Shown: positions 15,611 to 24,414 of the stretch, in pieces | Numbering within the stretch: the stretch's first letter is position 1 | Layout of the letters: each line of letters starts with the position of its first letter | Origin: Nocardioides sp. R-C-SC26 | Lineage (GTDB): Bacteria; Actinomycetota; Actinomycetes; Propionibacteriales; Nocardioidaceae | NCBI RefSeq assembly: GCF_021246465.1 | Contig: NZ_JAHRHK010000009.1 | Location: 67,511 to 131,510 of the forward strand | Length of the DNA stretch: 64,000 bases | Reading direction: 5' to 3' | Notes under the pieces: generated by a model | What the model was told of the DNA's origin: nothing | Database searches by the model: none | Seen by the model: only the letters and a program-made list of their open reading frames with translations | Translations under genes and position numbers: made by a program

Positions 15611-17016
15611 TAGAACAACAGGGCGGACGTCGGATCGGCGAGCACGCCGGCGACGTCGGCGAGGTAGCGCGAGCCCGCCTCGCCGTCGATGTGGCGGTGG
15701 TCGAAGGAGAGGCTCAGCGTCATCACGTCGCGGACGGCGAGGCGCTCCTCCCCGTGCTCGGTGACGACCCACGGCTGGCGTGAGATCGCGCCCGCGCAGA
15801 GGATCGCCGACTCACCGGGGTTGATGATCGGCGTACCACCGTCGATGCCGAAGACGCCGATGTTGGTGATCGTGAACGTGCCGCCGCTCATCGCCGACGG
15901 CGGAGTGCGGCCCTCGCGCGCGGACGCCGTCAGGTCGGCGAAGGCGCGGGCGAGTTCGACCACGCCGAGCCGGTCGGCGTCGCGCACGTTCGGGACGACG
16001 AGCCCGCGCGGCGTCGCGGCCGCGATACCGAGGTTCACCCGGTGCCGGACCGCGACCTCCTGTGCCGCGTCGTCCCACCAGGAGTTGATGATCGGCGTGC
16101 GGCGCATCGCGCGCATCGACGCCACCGCGACCACGAGCAGCGGGGAGACCTTGAGGTCGGCGAACTCGCGGCGCTGCTGCCACCGCGCGACCAGCTCGGT
16201 CGTGGCGCTGACATCGACCGTCGTCCAGATCGAGACGTGGGGGGCGGTGAAGGCCGAGGACACCATCGCCGCCGCCATCGCCTTGCGCACGCCCTTGACC
16301 GGTTCGCGGGTCTCCTCCGCCGCTGACGCGTCAGCACGAGCCGACAGGTCAGCGGGAGCGAGGACGTCCTCGCGGGTCACGAGGCCACCCGGCCCGGTGC
16401 CGACGAGGTCCCGCAGGTCGATGCCACGCTCCTTCGCGAGCTTGCGCACCGGCGGCTTGGCCAGGGACGGACTCCGGTCGAGCCCGTCGGCGACCTCGCG
16501 GGGTCTCGAGACGCTCGCTGGCGCTCGCTCCTCGACCACCGGAGAGACGACCGGCGCTCGCTCCTCGACCACCGGAGAGACGACCGGCGCTCGCTCCTCG
16601 ACCACCGAGGAGACCGCCACGAGAGGGACGACCGGCGCGGACGTGCGGCGCGGACGTCGCGTCGTGCCGCCCTCGGCCTTGGCGCGACCGACCAGGATCT
16701 CGCCCTCGGCGCCTCCGGTCGCGGCCGGGTTGGAGAGGTCCATCGGCGAGTCGGACGCCGGCGGGACGGACGCGTCAGCCCCGACCTCCGACACGGTGAT
16801 GATCGGAGTGCCGACCTCCACGGTCTGACCCTCGCCGACCAGCAGCGCGGTCACCTCGCCGGCGTACGGCGAGGGCAGCTCGACCAGCGATTTCGCGGTC
16901 TCGATCTCGACCACGACGTCGTTGACGGCGATCACGTCGCCGATCTTGACCTTCCAGGTGACGATCTCGGCCTCGGTGAGGCCCTCGCCGACGTCGGGCA
17001 GCAGGTAGTGAGGCAT
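15610..17016 (-). CDS. bkdC: Branched-chain 2-oxoacid dehydrogenase E2 (dihydrolipoyl acyltransferase)
   Basis: 468 residues. The N-terminal lipoyl domain has its lipoylated lysine at K42 in VEIETAKSLVELPSP. A peripheral-subunit-binding domain follows at about 183-215 ('VRKLAKERGIDLRDLVGTG'). The C-terminal acyltransferase domain carries the catalytic DHRHIDG with H440 and D444. It is the last gene of bkdA-bkdB-bkdC, its ATG overlapping the bkdB stop by one base. Residues about 134-172 of the first linker are encoded by a dispersed DNA repeat, giving the repeated peptide VVEERAPVVSP. No E3 gene is adjacent. Confidence 0.94.
   Translation of the reverse strand: MPHYLLPDVGEGLTEAEIVTWKVKIGDVIAVNDVVVEIETAKSLVELPSPYAGEVTALLVGEGQTVEVGTPIITVSEVGADASVPPASDSPMDLSNPAATGGAEGEILVGRAKAEGGTTRRPRRTSAPVVPLVAVSSVVEERAPVVSPVVEERAPVVSPVVEERAPASVSRPREVADGLDRSPSLAKPPVRKLAKERGIDLRDLVGTGPGGLVTREDVLAPADLSARADASAAEETREPVKGVRKAMAAAMVSSAFTAPHVSIWTTVDVSATTELVARWQQRREFADLKVSPLLVVAVASMRAMRRTPIINSWWDDAAQEVAVRHRVNLGIAAATPRGLVVPNVRDADRLGVVELARAFADLTASAREGRTPPSAMSGGTFTITNIGVFGIDGGTPIINPGESAILCAGAISRQPWVVTEHGEERLAVRDVMTLSLSFDHRHIDGEAGSRYLADVAGVLADPTSALLF
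16501..16615. repeat. Dispersed repeat amplified inside bkdC
   Basis: One full copy of the repeat also found at 1742 (GAGACGCTCGCTGGCGCTCG), followed by two further partial tandem copies of CGGCGCTCGCTCCTCGACCA spaced 34-36 bp apart. They stay open in the bkdC frame and encode a VVEERAP-type tandem in the linker. Confidence 0.8.
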
Positions 17017-18074
17017 CAGAACGCCAGCGATCGGTCGACGGCGTCGAGCACACGGTCCAGATCGGGCAGGAACGCCTCCTCCATCCGCGAGGCGGGATAG
17101 GGGGTGTCGAACCCACCGACCCGCAACACCGGCGCCTCGAGGGAGTAGAAGCACTCCTCGGTGGTCCGCGCGGCGACCTCGGCGCCGATGCCGAGGTTCA
17201 CGTGGGCCTCGTGGACGACGATCGCCCGGCCGCTGCGGCGCACGGAGGCGTAGACCGGCTCGAGGTCGAGCGGGGAGAGCGTGCGCAGGTCGATGACCTC
17301 GAGCTGGTGACCCTCCGCGGACGCCGCCTCGGCTGCACGCAGCGCCGTGCGCACGGTCGGGCCGTAGGCGAGCACCGTCGCCGTGACCGCGCCGTCGACC
17401 GGACGCACGACGCGAGAGGCGAAGAGCGGGCCCGGCGCGGCATCGAGTGCGACCTCGGCCTTGCCCGAGTGGTACTGGCGCTTCGGCTCGAGGAAGACGA
17501 CGGGGTCGTCGCACTCGATGGCCTGACGCACCATCCAGTACCCGTCGGCGGGGTCGGAGCAGGTGACGACCTTGAGGCCGGGGGTGTGGGCGAACTGCGC
17601 CTCGGGCGACTCGCTGTGGTGCTCGACCGCACCGATGCCACCGCCGTAGGGGATGCGGATCACCATCGGCATCGGCGTCCTGCCCTGGCTGCGGTACCGC
17701 ATCTTCGCGACCTGACAGACGATCTGGTCGTAGGCGGGGTAGACGAAGCCGTCGAACTGGATCTCGACGACGGGCCGGTACCCGCGCATCGCCAGCCCGA
17801 CGGCGGTGCCGACGATGCCGGCCTCGGCGAGCGGGGTGTCGATGACGCGGTCGGCACCGAAGTCGGTGAGCAGTCCGTCGGTGATCCGGAAGACGCCGCC
17901 GAGCGTGCCGACGTCCTCGCCCATCACCACGACCTTCGGGTCGTGGGTCATCGCGTCGTGAAGGCCGAGGTTCAGCGCCTTGGCGAGGGTGAGGGTTTTC
18001 GAGACGCCCACCGGGCTCCGGTCATCGAGCTCCTCGAGATGCCCGGACCCGACCACCGAGACACCGGCGGACAT
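17016..18074 (-). CDS. bkdB: Branched-chain 2-oxoacid dehydrogenase E1 beta subunit
   Basis: 352 residues of a transketolase-fold E1 beta subunit. Visible are 'VVVMGEDVGTLGGVFRIT' with the ThDP-contacting glutamate, 'DRVIDTPLAEAGIVGTAVG', 'MPMVIRIPYGGGIGAVEHH' and 'DLRTLSPLDLE'. It works with BkdA as the decarboxylating E1 of the branched-chain complex. The ATG at 18074 overlaps the bkdA stop by one base. Residues about 4-25 ('SVVGSGHLEELDDRSP') are not family sequence and coincide with a dispersed repeat; a GTG at 18011 would give a protein of normal length beginning near VSKTLTLAKAL. Confidence 0.93.
   Translation of the reverse strand: MSAGVSVVGSGHLEELDDRSPVGVSKTLTLAKALNLGLHDAMTHDPKVVVMGEDVGTLGGVFRITDGLLTDFGADRVIDTPLAEAGIVGTAVGLAMRGYRPVVEIQFDGFVYPAYDQIVCQVAKMRYRSQGRTPMPMVIRIPYGGGIGAVEHHSESPEAQFAHTPGLKVVTCSDPADGYWMVRQAIECDDPVVFLEPKRQYHSGKAEVALDAAPGPLFASRVVRPVDGAVTATVLAYGPTVRTALRAAEAASAEGHQLEVIDLRTLSPLDLEPVYASVRRSGRAIVVHEAHVNLGIGAEVAARTTEECFYSLEAPVLRVGGFDTPYPASRMEEAFLPDLDRVLDAVDRSLAF
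17999..18066. repeat. Dispersed repeat overlapping the bkdB N-terminus
   Basis: Contains CCGGTCATCGAGCTCCTCGA followed by a diverged GACCACCGAGAC arm of the same family as the arrays at 7642 and 11477. It sits directly behind the first three codons of bkdB. Confidence 0.65.
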
Positions 18075-19240
18075 CAGGCGTCCTCGAACGAGGCGTGGTA
18101 GTCGGCGAACGCGTCGCGCTGCGCGACCAGCTCAGCCGGCGGCTCCGCATAGACGTGGTCGAAGATGCGCAGCGGATCGGGGTCGGGCATCGCCTTGCAG
18201 CCTTCGCGCAGCTCGTGCCCCAGCTCGTCTGCCTCGGCCGCGACGTCGTCGAAGAACCGCTGGTCGGCACCGACGGTCCGGCGCAGGTAGGTCTCCACGC
18301 GCGCCAACGGGTCGCGTGCCCGCCAGTGCTCGACCTCGGCGGAACTCCGGTAGCGCGTCGGGTCGTCGGTCGTGGTGTGCGCGCCCATCCGATAGGTGTA
18401 GGCCTCGATCAGGAAGGGACCCTGGCCTTCGCGCGCGGCTTGCAGGGCGCGCTGGGTGACGGCATAGGTGGCGAGGACGTCGTTGCCGTCCACGCGCACG
18501 CCGGGGAACCCGAACCCGGCCGCGCGCTGGTAGAGCGGCACCCGGGTCTGACGGATCACCGGCTCGGAGATCGCCCACTGGTTGTTCTGGCAGAAGAAGA
18601 CCACGGGCGCGTTGTAGGAGGCGGCGAAGACGAACGCCTCGCTGACGTCGCCCTGACTGCTCGCGCCGTCACCGAAGTGCGCGACCACCGCGGTGTCGAC
18701 GTCGGCATCGCCGGTGCCCACCACGCCGTCACACTGGGCGCCCATCGCGTAGCCGACGGCGTGCAGCGTCTGGGCGCCGATCACGACGGTGTACTGGCCG
18801 AAGTTGTGCTCGTGAGGGTCCCATCCGCCGTGGTCGACGCCGCGCCATAGGGAGAGGATCTGGAGCGGGTCGACGCCGCGCACCCAGGCGACGGCGTGCT
18901 CACGGTAGGTCGGGAACACGAAGTCCTGCGGGCGGAGGGCGTGCGCCGCACCGATCTGGGCGGCCTCCTGGCCGAGCAGCTGCGCCCAGAGCCCGAGCTC
19001 GCCGTGGCGCTGCAGGGCCGTCGCCTCCACGTCGAGGCGACGGGTCAGGGCCATGTCGCGGTAGAGCGCGCGCACCTGCTCGGCCGAGAAGTCCGCGTCG
19101 TAGAGGGGATGGTGGCGGCGCTCGCCGTCGGGAGTGAGCAGCTGCACCATGTCGGGGCCGCCGTCGGCGTGGCCCTCGGCCGGCGGCGCGGTGTCCTGCC
19201 GGTGGTGTTCGGGGTGACGCTCGGGGTGGATCGTGACCAT
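18074..19240 (-). CDS. bkdA: Branched-chain 2-oxoacid dehydrogenase E1 alpha subunit
   Basis: 388 residues of an E1 alpha subunit. The ThDP-binding GDGASSQGDVSEAF to FCQNN motif is intact, and the phosphorylation-loop region 'YRMGAHTTTDDPTRYRS' is recognisable. The first 30 residues are His/Pro-rich and disordered-looking. The ATG at 19240 has a strong AGGAGGAG ribosome-binding site. It is the first gene of the bkdABC operon, which converts branched-chain 2-oxoacids to acyl-CoA primers for branched fatty acids. Confidence 0.94.
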   Translation of the reverse strand: MVTIHPERHPEHHRQDTAPPAEGHADGGPDMVQLLTPDGERRHHPLYDADFSAEQVRALYRDMALTRRLDVEATALQRHGELGLWAQLLGQEAAQIGAAHALRPQDFVFPTYREHAVAWVRGVDPLQILSLWRGVDHGGWDPHEHNFGQYTVVIGAQTLHAVGYAMGAQCDGVVGTGDADVDTAVVAHFGDGASSQGDVSEAFVFAASYNAPVVFFCQNNQWAISEPVIRQTRVPLYQRAAGFGFPGVRVDGNDVLATYAVTQRALQAAREGQGPFLIEAYTYRMGAHTTTDDPTRYRSSAEVEHWRARDPLARVETYLRRTVGADQRFFDDVAAEADELGHELREGCKAMPDPDPLRIFDHVYAEPPAELVAQRDAFADYHASFEDA

Positions 19241-19476
19241 CGACTGCTCCTCCTGGTTCGACCGGAGTGCGGGATCGCCGTCTCCGGTACTGCCTGGTGC
19301 TGCCGCTCCCGTCGGAGCGGAGCCGAGGCGGTGCGTCGTCCGCGAGGGTGTGCGGAGGTGTGACGCGGGCCACATCGGCGTGCGTGAGTTCACGGTAACC
19401 CCACCTGTCACACGCCGTCGAATCACCTCGGTGGCCCGAATTTCGGGGTCCCGACTGTCGGGTGTCCTGCTATCTA

Positions 19477-19490
19477 CTACCGCCCGGTAG
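19477..19490. promoter_or_regulatory. Short palindrome upstream of the SRPBCC gene
   Basis: CTACCGCCCGGTAG, 6-bp arms around CC, ten bases before the ATG at 19501 and about 240 bp upstream of divergent bkdA. It has the look of a TetR-type operator half-site pair, but no TetR gene is nearby. The remaining 260 bp between bkdA and 19501 must carry the bkd promoter; I could not place it. Confidence 0.3.
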
Positions 19491-19500
19491 CGTCCACGCC

Positions 19501-19953
19501 ATGGCTGATCGCACGTCGAAGAATCGCAGCGCGTCCACCACGATCTCCGCACCGTCGTCGACGGTGTTCGCGATCCTGGCCGACCCGCGTCAGCACAGCC
19601 GGATCGACGGCTCCGGCACCGTGCGCGGCTCCATCTCCGGGCCCGCGCGCCTCGCGTTGGGGTCGGAGTTCGGCGTCGACATGCAGATGGGCGCGAAGTA
19701 CAAGATCACCAACCGGGTGGTCGAGTTCGACGAGGACCGGCTCATCGCGTGGCGGCACCGCGGTCAGCACCGGTGGCGCTACGAGCTCGAGCCCGCCGAC
19801 GACGGCGGAACGCGCGTCACCGAGACCTGGGACCTCTCCCGCTATCCGGGCGTGCTGCGCATCGCCTTGGGCACACTGATGGGCGCGAAGACCCAGCAGG
19901 CCATCGAGCAGACGCTGGCCAAGCTCAAGCAGGCCGCGGAGGCCGACGCCTGA
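19501..19953 (+). CDS. SRPBCC-family (polyketide cyclase/START-like) protein
   Basis: 150 residues of a START-like fold: an N-terminal strand with ISAPSSTVFAILADPRQHSR, a central beta region and a long C-terminal amphipathic helix (QQAIEQTLAKLKQAAEADA). Such proteins bind hydrophobic ligands in a deep cavity, and many actinobacterial members are uncharacterised. The ATG at 19501 is chosen because family homology begins there. It is followed 83 bp later by an MFS transporter on the same strand. Confidence 0.85.
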   Translation: MADRTSKNRSASTTISAPSSTVFAILADPRQHSRIDGSGTVRGSISGPARLALGSEFGVDMQMGAKYKITNRVVEFDEDRLIAWRHRGQHRWRYELEPADDGGTRVTETWDLSRYPGVLRIALGTLMGAKTQQAIEQTLAKLKQAAEADA

Positions 19954-20036
19954 CCCGAGCCGTGTGCCCGACGACGTACTCGCGGACCTCGACGAATCCG
20001 ACCTGATCGGCCCCCGTCGCGTGTCATAGTGCCGCC

Positions 20037-21530
20037 GTGCCGAACCGGGTTCTCACGCACTACCCACCGCTGGCCGCCCGCACTCGGGCGCTCGCCGTCG
20101 TCGTCCTGGTGACGATCACGCTGTACTACGCGCTCTACGTCAAGGGGTCGGTGGCACCCCAGATCATCGACGAGTTCGACATGTCGCTGGCGTTCTACGT
20201 CAGCGTCTCGATCATCGGCAACCTGCTCGGCGCGTTCGCGGCGTTGGCCAGCGGCGTCACCGATCGCCTCGGCCGGACTCGACTGGTGATGCTGGGCACC
20301 GGCGCCGCTGCGGCGCTGACCCTCGTCGGCATACCGAACGCCTGGAGCAAGCAGACGTTCCTCGTGCTCGACGTCGCGCAGACGGCGATCCTCGGCGCCG
20401 TCCTCGTGGCGACGCCGGCGCTGATCCGCGACTTCGCACCTCAGCTCAACCGCGCGACCGCCATGTGCACCTTCAATCTCGGGCCGATCCTCGGCAGCCT
20501 GATGGTGAGCAGCATCGCGAGCCACACCCTCGATGCCCACCCGGCATGGCGCTTCCAGTTCTACGTCTGCGGTGCCGTGGTGACAGCGGCGTTCGCACTG
20601 GCGTCCGTCGGCTTGCGCGAGCCCTCGCCCGAGCTGCGGGCGCAGCTCGTGGTGTCCGGCCGCGACCCGGACGCCGTCGACGCCCAGGCCGAGGCGCTGG
20701 TGAACAGGCCCGCCGCGCGAGGCGACTGGCGTCAGCTGATGACGCCCCGACTGATCATCCCGGTGATCGCGATCAGCCTCTTCCTCTCCTTCTACTTCAC
20801 CCGCCTCGCCTACTGGGTCATCTACTTCATCACGACCTACGGCTTCACCCCAGCCGAGGCCAACGGCATCAGCAACTGGTGGTGGGCGACCAGCGCGATC
20901 ACCCTCACGTGGGTCGGGCTGCTCTCGGACCGCCTCGGCGTGCGTAAGCCGCTCATGCTGGTCGGCGCGGTCGTCTCGGCGTCCGCGCTGGCGGTCTTCG
21001 GATCGCGCGCTGGCGACATGGCCACGACCTACGACGACTTCGTGCTCGTGATCGTCCCGGCCGCCCTCGGCGGCGTCATGTGCTTCGGCATGTGGTTGAC
21101 GGCGTTCAGCGAGGCGATCGAGCGGATCAACCCCGCACTCGTGGCGACCGGGATGGGCATCTACGGCTGGATCGTGCGCCTCACCGCCGCCTCGGCACTG
21201 GTGTCGGTGCTGTTCGTGGTCGACGCCGCCGACGTCCTGGTCGATCACGGCGCACGAGTGCAGGAGCTGTCCACGACCTATGCCGCGCAGATCGAGGTCA
21301 TCCAGCACGGCAACGCCGCGGAGTCGCAGGCGGCCCAGGACGAGATCCCCGAGGCCGACCTCGACTATCTCGTCGAGTACCTCCCCCAGGTGCTCGAGGC
21401 GGCCGCCGAGGGTCCCGGCCAGTGGCAGGAATGGTGGCGGATCTGCCTGGTGCTGCAGCTCGGCTTCATCCCCGCGATCTGGCTCCTGCCCGGCCCCTGG
21501 CGTCCACGCCGGCGACGCGTCGGCGTCTGA
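20037..21530 (+). CDS. MFS transporter, paralogue 1
   Basis: 497 residues with about 12 predicted membrane segments. The MFS loop motif between helices 2 and 3 is visible as GVTDRLGRTRLVM, with a related SDRLGVRKPLML in the second half. Between the last two helices is an unusually long non-membrane insert (about residues 405-470: 'VDHGARVQELSTTYAAQIEV' to the QWQEWWR block) that is also conserved in the paralogue at 21653. It starts with GTG at 20037. Substrate unknown; no adjacent catabolic genes give a clue. Confidence 0.87.
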   Translation: MPNRVLTHYPPLAARTRALAVVVLVTITLYYALYVKGSVAPQIIDEFDMSLAFYVSVSIIGNLLGAFAALASGVTDRLGRTRLVMLGTGAAAALTLVGIPNAWSKQTFLVLDVAQTAILGAVLVATPALIRDFAPQLNRATAMCTFNLGPILGSLMVSSIASHTLDAHPAWRFQFYVCGAVVTAAFALASVGLREPSPELRAQLVVSGRDPDAVDAQAEALVNRPAARGDWRQLMTPRLIIPVIAISLFLSFYFTRLAYWVIYFITTYGFTPAEANGISNWWWATSAITLTWVGLLSDRLGVRKPLMLVGAVVSASALAVFGSRAGDMATTYDDFVLVIVPAALGGVMCFGMWLTAFSEAIERINPALVATGMGIYGWIVRLTAASALVSVLFVVDAADVLVDHGARVQELSTTYAAQIEVIQHGNAAESQAAQDEIPEADLDYLVEYLPQVLEAAAEGPGQWQEWWRICLVLQLGFIPAIWLLPGPWRPRRRRVGV

Positions 21531-21540
21531 GACGAGTCGA

Positions 21541-21608
21541 TCGACTCACCAGGCCTCGAGACGGCGGTCGAGGTGCGCGCGCACCAGCGAGGGCCCATCG
21601 ACCACCGG
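21541..21608. repeat. Degenerate dispersed repeat between the MFS genes
   Basis: CCTCGAGACGGCGGTCGAGG and, later, CATCGACCACCGGTTG resemble the dispersed family but are diverged. It lies in the 122 bp between the two MFS genes. Confidence 0.4.
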
Positions 21609-21652
21609 TTGGGAATCGGCGACGGTCTGCCGCGGCTCCTATAGTCGGGGCC

Positions 21653-23326
21653 ATGGCCGGCCGGGAGATGACCCATTTCCCCGCGCCCGCAACCCGGCGT
21701 CGGCTCCTGGTCACCGTCGGGCTCGTCGTCGCAGCCACCTCCTACGCGGGATTCGTCAAGGCCTCGGCCGCGCCCCGGGTGATCACCGACTTCGAGATGG
21801 GCCTGACCCCCTACGCCATCGCCACTGCGATCGGGCTTCTGCTCGGCGCCGTCGGAGCGATGCTGGCCGCGCGCACCGACCTCGCCGGGCGCACGCGTCT
21901 GCTGACCGTCAGCACCGGCCTCGTCGCGGTCGTCACGGCTCTGGGCCTGCCGGCCTCCTTCAACCAGACGGCGTTCCTGGCAGCAGACGCCGCGCAGAGC
22001 GGACTGCTCGGCGCCGTCTGGGTGTGCGCACTCGCCCTCGCTCGCGACTACTCGCCGCTGAGCCACCGCGCCAGCGCCATGGGCGCGGTGGTGATGTCGG
22101 TGTGCCTGGGTGGGCTCGCCGCCGCCTCGGTCTCGGGACGGCTGCTCGGCGCCGACGCGGACTGGCAGACGCAGTACTACCTCGCCGGTGCCGCCGTCGC
22201 CCTGGCCACCGCGGCGGCCGCGTTCGGCCTGCGCGACGTCGCGCCCGAGTTGCGCCGCCAGACCGTGCGCACGGACGAGGACCGCCAGAACGCCGAGTCG
22301 CGCACGGCCTTCGACGGCATCGGCCTCTGGGCTGACGACACCCCCGGCTCGTGGCGCGACCTGATGACGCCGTCGCTGCTGGTGCCCATGGTGGCCTTCG
22401 GGCTGTTCTCCTTCATCACGGTGACGGCGACGACGTACGGGGTGCTTTTCTTCGTCACCGCGCACGGTTTCGTGCCGCAGCAGGCCGACGGTCTCGGCGG
22501 GTGGTGGTGGATCGGCGGCGCCGGCGGCGCCGTCCTCGTGGTGCTCCTCGCGAACCGCCTCGGCCCACGCAAGCCCGCCCTGCTCGGGGCGGTCGTGATC
22601 TCCGCGTTCGGTCTCGTGCCGTTCCTGATGCGATCCAGCGACCCCTCGACCCCCTACGACGACTTCGTCTGGGTACTCATCCCGGCGGCCATCGGGATGG
22701 CGGCCACCTACGCCCTCTGGCTCACCCTGTTCACCGAGGCGGTCGAGGAGATCGACCCCGAACTCGTCGGTACCGGGCTCGCCGTCTGCTCCATGATCGG
22801 CCGAGTCGCCGCTGTGGTCGCCGTGATCTCCGTGCTGGGCGCGGTCCGCAGCGTCGGCACGCTGGTCGACCACGGCCCCGAGGTGAACCGTCTCGTGGCG
22901 ACCTACTCCCAGCAGATCGAGCACATCCGCGACGGCAGCGAGGGCGAGCGTGCGCGTGCGCGTGCCCAGATCGCTCCGGCCGACCTTCAGTACCTCGTCG
23001 ACCATCTCGCAGCGGTCTACCTCGCCGTCGACGACACCGCCCAGCAGTGGCGCGACTGGTGGCGGCTGTGTCTGCTCATGCAGCTGTGCCTGATCCCGTC
23101 GCTGTGGCTGCTCCCCGGCCCGTGGAGGCGAGCGCCACTGCGGTCGGAGGCGACGTCTCTCGGCTCGCGCGTCCGTCCCCAGGCGACCGTCGTGCCGGAG
23201 GAGCAGTGGCAGGAGGTCGTCCGGCGCGACCGGGAGGACCAGGACGAGCACGTCGAGCCGGACGGGCGTCGCGGACGCCGTCCTCGATCGCTCGAGGCAC
23301 GCCTGCGGTCTCTGCAGGACGACTGA
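21653..23326 (+). CDS. MFS transporter, paralogue 2 with C-terminal charged tail
   Basis: 557 residues. Alignable with the previous protein along its length, including the long last extracytoplasmic loop ('LVDHGPEVNRLVATYSQQIE', then ADLQYLVDHL and QQWRDWWRLCL) and the ending WLLPGPWR. It has an extra C-terminal hydrophilic tail of about 55 residues rich in Arg, Glu and Asp, predicted cytoplasmic. Start ATG at 21653, or in-frame ATG at 21668. The two genes arose by tandem duplication and have diverged well. Confidence 0.87.
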   Translation: MAGREMTHFPAPATRRRLLVTVGLVVAATSYAGFVKASAAPRVITDFEMGLTPYAIATAIGLLLGAVGAMLAARTDLAGRTRLLTVSTGLVAVVTALGLPASFNQTAFLAADAAQSGLLGAVWVCALALARDYSPLSHRASAMGAVVMSVCLGGLAAASVSGRLLGADADWQTQYYLAGAAVALATAAAAFGLRDVAPELRRQTVRTDEDRQNAESRTAFDGIGLWADDTPGSWRDLMTPSLLVPMVAFGLFSFITVTATTYGVLFFVTAHGFVPQQADGLGGWWWIGGAGGAVLVVLLANRLGPRKPALLGAVVISAFGLVPFLMRSSDPSTPYDDFVWVLIPAAIGMAATYALWLTLFTEAVEEIDPELVGTGLAVCSMIGRVAAVVAVISVLGAVRSVGTLVDHGPEVNRLVATYSQQIEHIRDGSEGERARARAQIAPADLQYLVDHLAAVYLAVDDTAQQWRDWWRLCLLMQLCLIPSLWLLPGPWRRAPLRSEATSLGSRVRPQATVVPEEQWQEVVRRDREDQDEHVEPDGRRGRRPRSLEARLRSLQDD

Positions 23327-23414
23327 CCTACCGGCGCGGGGTTGCGAGACGCCCGCCGGGCTCGCTCCTCGACGTCCGCGGGGTGCGCTGCGTTCGCTGT
23401 CGCTCGACTCGACG

Positions 23415-24374
23415 TCAGTCGCGACCGTGGGGGGCCCGCCACCCGGCCAGATCGGGGCCCTGCGGCACGATGCCGGTCGGATTGATGTCGGTGTGCACCA
23501 CGTAGTAGTGCTGCTTGATCTGCTCGAAGTCGACCGTGTCGCCGAAGCCGGGCGTCTGGAAGAGGTCGCGGGCGTAGCCCCACAGGGCCGGCATCTCGGT
23601 CAGTTTCTGGCGGTTGCACTTGAAGTGACCGTGGTAGACGGGGTCGAAGCGCACCAGCGTCGTGAAGAGCCGGACGTCGGCCTCGGTGATGGCATCCCCC
23701 ATCAGGTAGCGCCGCGTCGAGAGCCGCTCCTCGAGCCAGTCCAACGCCGTCCAGAGCCGTTCGTAGGCGGCGTCGTAGGACTCCTGCGAACCGGCGAAAC
23801 CGCAGCGGTAGACGCCGTTGTTGACCTCGGTGTAGATGCGCTGCATGACCTCCTCCATCTCCTCACGGAGATCGGCCGGCCACAGGTCGGGTGCGTCCTC
23901 GCGGTGGAACTCACGCCACTCGAAGAAGAAGTCGTGGGTGATCCACGGGAAGTCGTTGGTGACGACCTTCCCGGTCGATACCTCCACGATCGCCGGCACC
24001 GTGATGCCCCGGGGATAGTCGGCGAACCGGGCGAAGTAGGCCTCCTGCAGCCGCTCGATGCCCAGCACCGGGTCGCGGCCGTCGGGGTCGAGGTCGAAGG
24101 TCCACGAACGCTTGTCGTGGGTGGGGCCCGGCGTGCCGAGCGAGATGACGTCCTGCAGGCCGAGCAGCTCACGCACGATGATCGACCGGTTGGCCCAGGG
24201 GCAGGCTCGGGCGGCGATCAGCCGGTAGCGGCCTGCCTCGACGGGCCACACCTCGGCCACCGGACCGTGCTCGGGACGGCGCGCCCCTTCGGTGATCCGG
24301 TCGGAGATGTAGTGGGTGTCCCGGTCGAAGCCCTTGCCCTTGGACGTGTAGGTCGGCGTCAGGTCCTCGCTCAT
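23415..24374 (-). CDS. Xi-class glutathione S-transferase-like reductase
   Basis: 319 residues of the omega/Xi GST family that includes glutathionyl-hydroquinone reductases. The catalytic cysteine is C58 in the ARACPWANR block, followed by the thioredoxin-fold 'GITVPAIVE' cis-proline region and a helical C-terminal domain. Actinobacteria lack glutathione, so the thiol partner is more likely mycothiol; that is inference. The ATG at 24374 is preferred over the in-frame TTG at 24383. It is the last gene of the minus-strand run that begins with the DUF2126 protein, 40 bp after the previous stop. Confidence 0.9.
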   Translation of the reverse strand: MSEDLTPTYTSKGKGFDRDTHYISDRITEGARRPEHGPVAEVWPVEAGRYRLIAARACPWANRSIIVRELLGLQDVISLGTPGPTHDKRSWTFDLDPDGRDPVLGIERLQEAYFARFADYPRGITVPAIVEVSTGKVVTNDFPWITHDFFFEWREFHREDAPDLWPADLREEMEEVMQRIYTEVNNGVYRCGFAGSQESYDAAYERLWTALDWLEERLSTRRYLMGDAITEADVRLFTTLVRFDPVYHGHFKCNRQKLTEMPALWGYARDLFQTPGFGDTVDFEQIKQHYYVVHTDINPTGIVPQGPDLAGWRAPHGRD

Positions 24375-24414
24375 GTCGTCCAACCTACGGGGCGGTGCAG
24401 GAGGGACGCCGCGG

